Shown here in pieces: positions 63,180 to 64,000 of a DNA stretch of 64,000 nt. The position numbers and the translations under genes were made by a program. This DNA comes from Archegozetes longisetosus (taxonomy: Eukaryota > Arthropoda > Arachnida > Sarcoptiformes > Trhypochthoniidae), in NCBI GenBank assembly GCA_018873245.2, contig JAEMBT020000008.1:7098238-7162237 (forward strand). The letters run 5' to 3'. The stretch's first letter is position 1. Each line of letters starts with the position of its first letter. The notes beneath the pieces were generated by a model, which saw only the letters and a list, made by a program, of their open reading frames with translations, was not told the DNA's origin and made no database searches.

Positions 63180-64000
63180 TGTTATCTTCTTATTTTACGT
63201 TAATTTCAAATCTATTAGTTTTATATTTAAGTTTTAGGATAAACATGTGCTTTTCAATTATGTTTATCAGCTGTTTGTTTATGTATTTGATGTTTCATTA
63301 AATTTCTATAACTTTTTTCTCATTACTGTACTCATTCTATGGCAACAGACTTTGCACTAAAGGAAAAGCGCCAAATTTTCAATATTCTTATTACTACCTT
63401 AATACCTGTATATAGGTAGCAATTTTTTGATTGCCAAACACAACGCATCTCGCTAAAACTATACTTAAGCTTCACTATAAATAATACTAATTGACATGTA
63501 CAAAATCTAATGATTCAATTAAGAGAAAAGTTAAGCAATCAACGTTATTGAGATTGCTCCTCAAATATTATGGCAATATGAAAATAATGTTAATCGACTA
63601 AACTATAATTATTGGCAATCTTATTCATTTGTATTTTGCTAAGAATAGGCTGTATTCTGCTTAAAAGTTGGAGACAGTAATCATTTGTTTTATAGATGAC
63701 ACTTATATATTGCTTGCTATATGTTACGGTAATAATAATCCCTTATAAACTCTACTGTCGATCATGAAAAGTCTAAATTAACATTCAACTTAAAACAGCA
63801 CACACTTTTAGCTCAAATTATAGCTTCAATATAAATTTAGAGGACTTTTAAACTTTTACTACTTTTAAACCATTTAAGTATTAAGAAAATCAAATCAATT
63901 TATTTCTTAAATTAAATTATAATAAATAATAAACAAAAAGTAATACAGCTTTAGTTCAATGCTAGTTAAACGCTAATCAATACAAATGAGATCATTCGAC
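63180..64000. other. Upstream flank of TMEM177 and right edge
   Basis: No gene seen. An AAAGCGCCAAATTTTC motif at 63364-63379, about 190 bp upstream of the TMEM177 start, resembles an E2F-type site and is the only GC-containing island here. Its role is a guess. Confidence 0.4.

Noticed and set aside
1-64000. tRNA, rRNA, CRISPR or bacterial operon features
   Set aside because: No cloverleaf with a GTTCRANYC loop, rRNA-like block or spaced repeat array was found by eye. A proper tRNA scan was not possible.

Overview
The window is AT-rich eukaryotic nuclear DNA, most likely from an arthropod. A mite or other chelicerate is possible, but this is inference. The signs are spliced genes with GT/AG introns from 65 bp to about 7 kb, a type-2 chitin-binding (peritrophin-like) secreted protein, an arthropod-style neuropeptide GPCR, a gustatory-like multi-pass receptor, (CT)n/(GA)n microsatellites, a degenerate TTAGG-type patch and many short Tc1/mariner-like elements. 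Genes are sparse, and I rebuilt most of them by joining exons with matching phases.

Left part (1-20.6 kb): a minus-strand chemoreceptor-like ORF runs off the left edge (1-991). Next come a stop-riddled RING-CH (MARCH-like) pseudogene (4337-5115), a TTAGG-like repeat and a 521-bp mariner-like relic. The densest cluster follows: a family-A neuropeptide GPCR (+, 7758-11331), a DIPK2-like secretory-pathway kinase (-, 11679-14070), Mediator subunit MED10 (+, 14580-15310) and CNEP1R1, the regulatory subunit of the nuclear-envelope lipin phosphatase (-, 15755-16902). DIPK2 and MED10 share a 509-bp divergent promoter interval. The two convergent pairs (GPCR/DIPK2 and MED10/CNEP1R1) have nearly abutting, opposed poly(A) signals. 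An unknown 399-aa single-exon protein with one C-terminal membrane segment follows (-, 19386-20585).

Middle (20.6-48.6 kb): a long gene-poor stretch leads to a secreted chitin-binding protein (+, 27218-32113). The most striking object lies on the minus strand at 34268-48568. Three widely spaced exons each encode a divergent LC8/dynein-light-chain fold. Their splice sites and phases fit into one 319-aa reading frame, a predicted triple-LC8 protein with one domain per exon and introns of 6.2 and 7.1 kb. The last exon contains no methionine codon, so it cannot stand alone.

Right part (48.6-64 kb): about 12 kb holds only repeats, including a 269-bp near-perfect hairpin MITE, pogo-like remnants and a hAT-like remnant. 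A three-exon TMEM177 gene (cytochrome-oxidase assembly) follows (-, 60744-63179). Most of its second intron is a 596-bp inverted-repeat element.

The genes are functionally unrelated housekeeping, signalling and structural genes, as expected for an animal chromosome. There is no operon logic.
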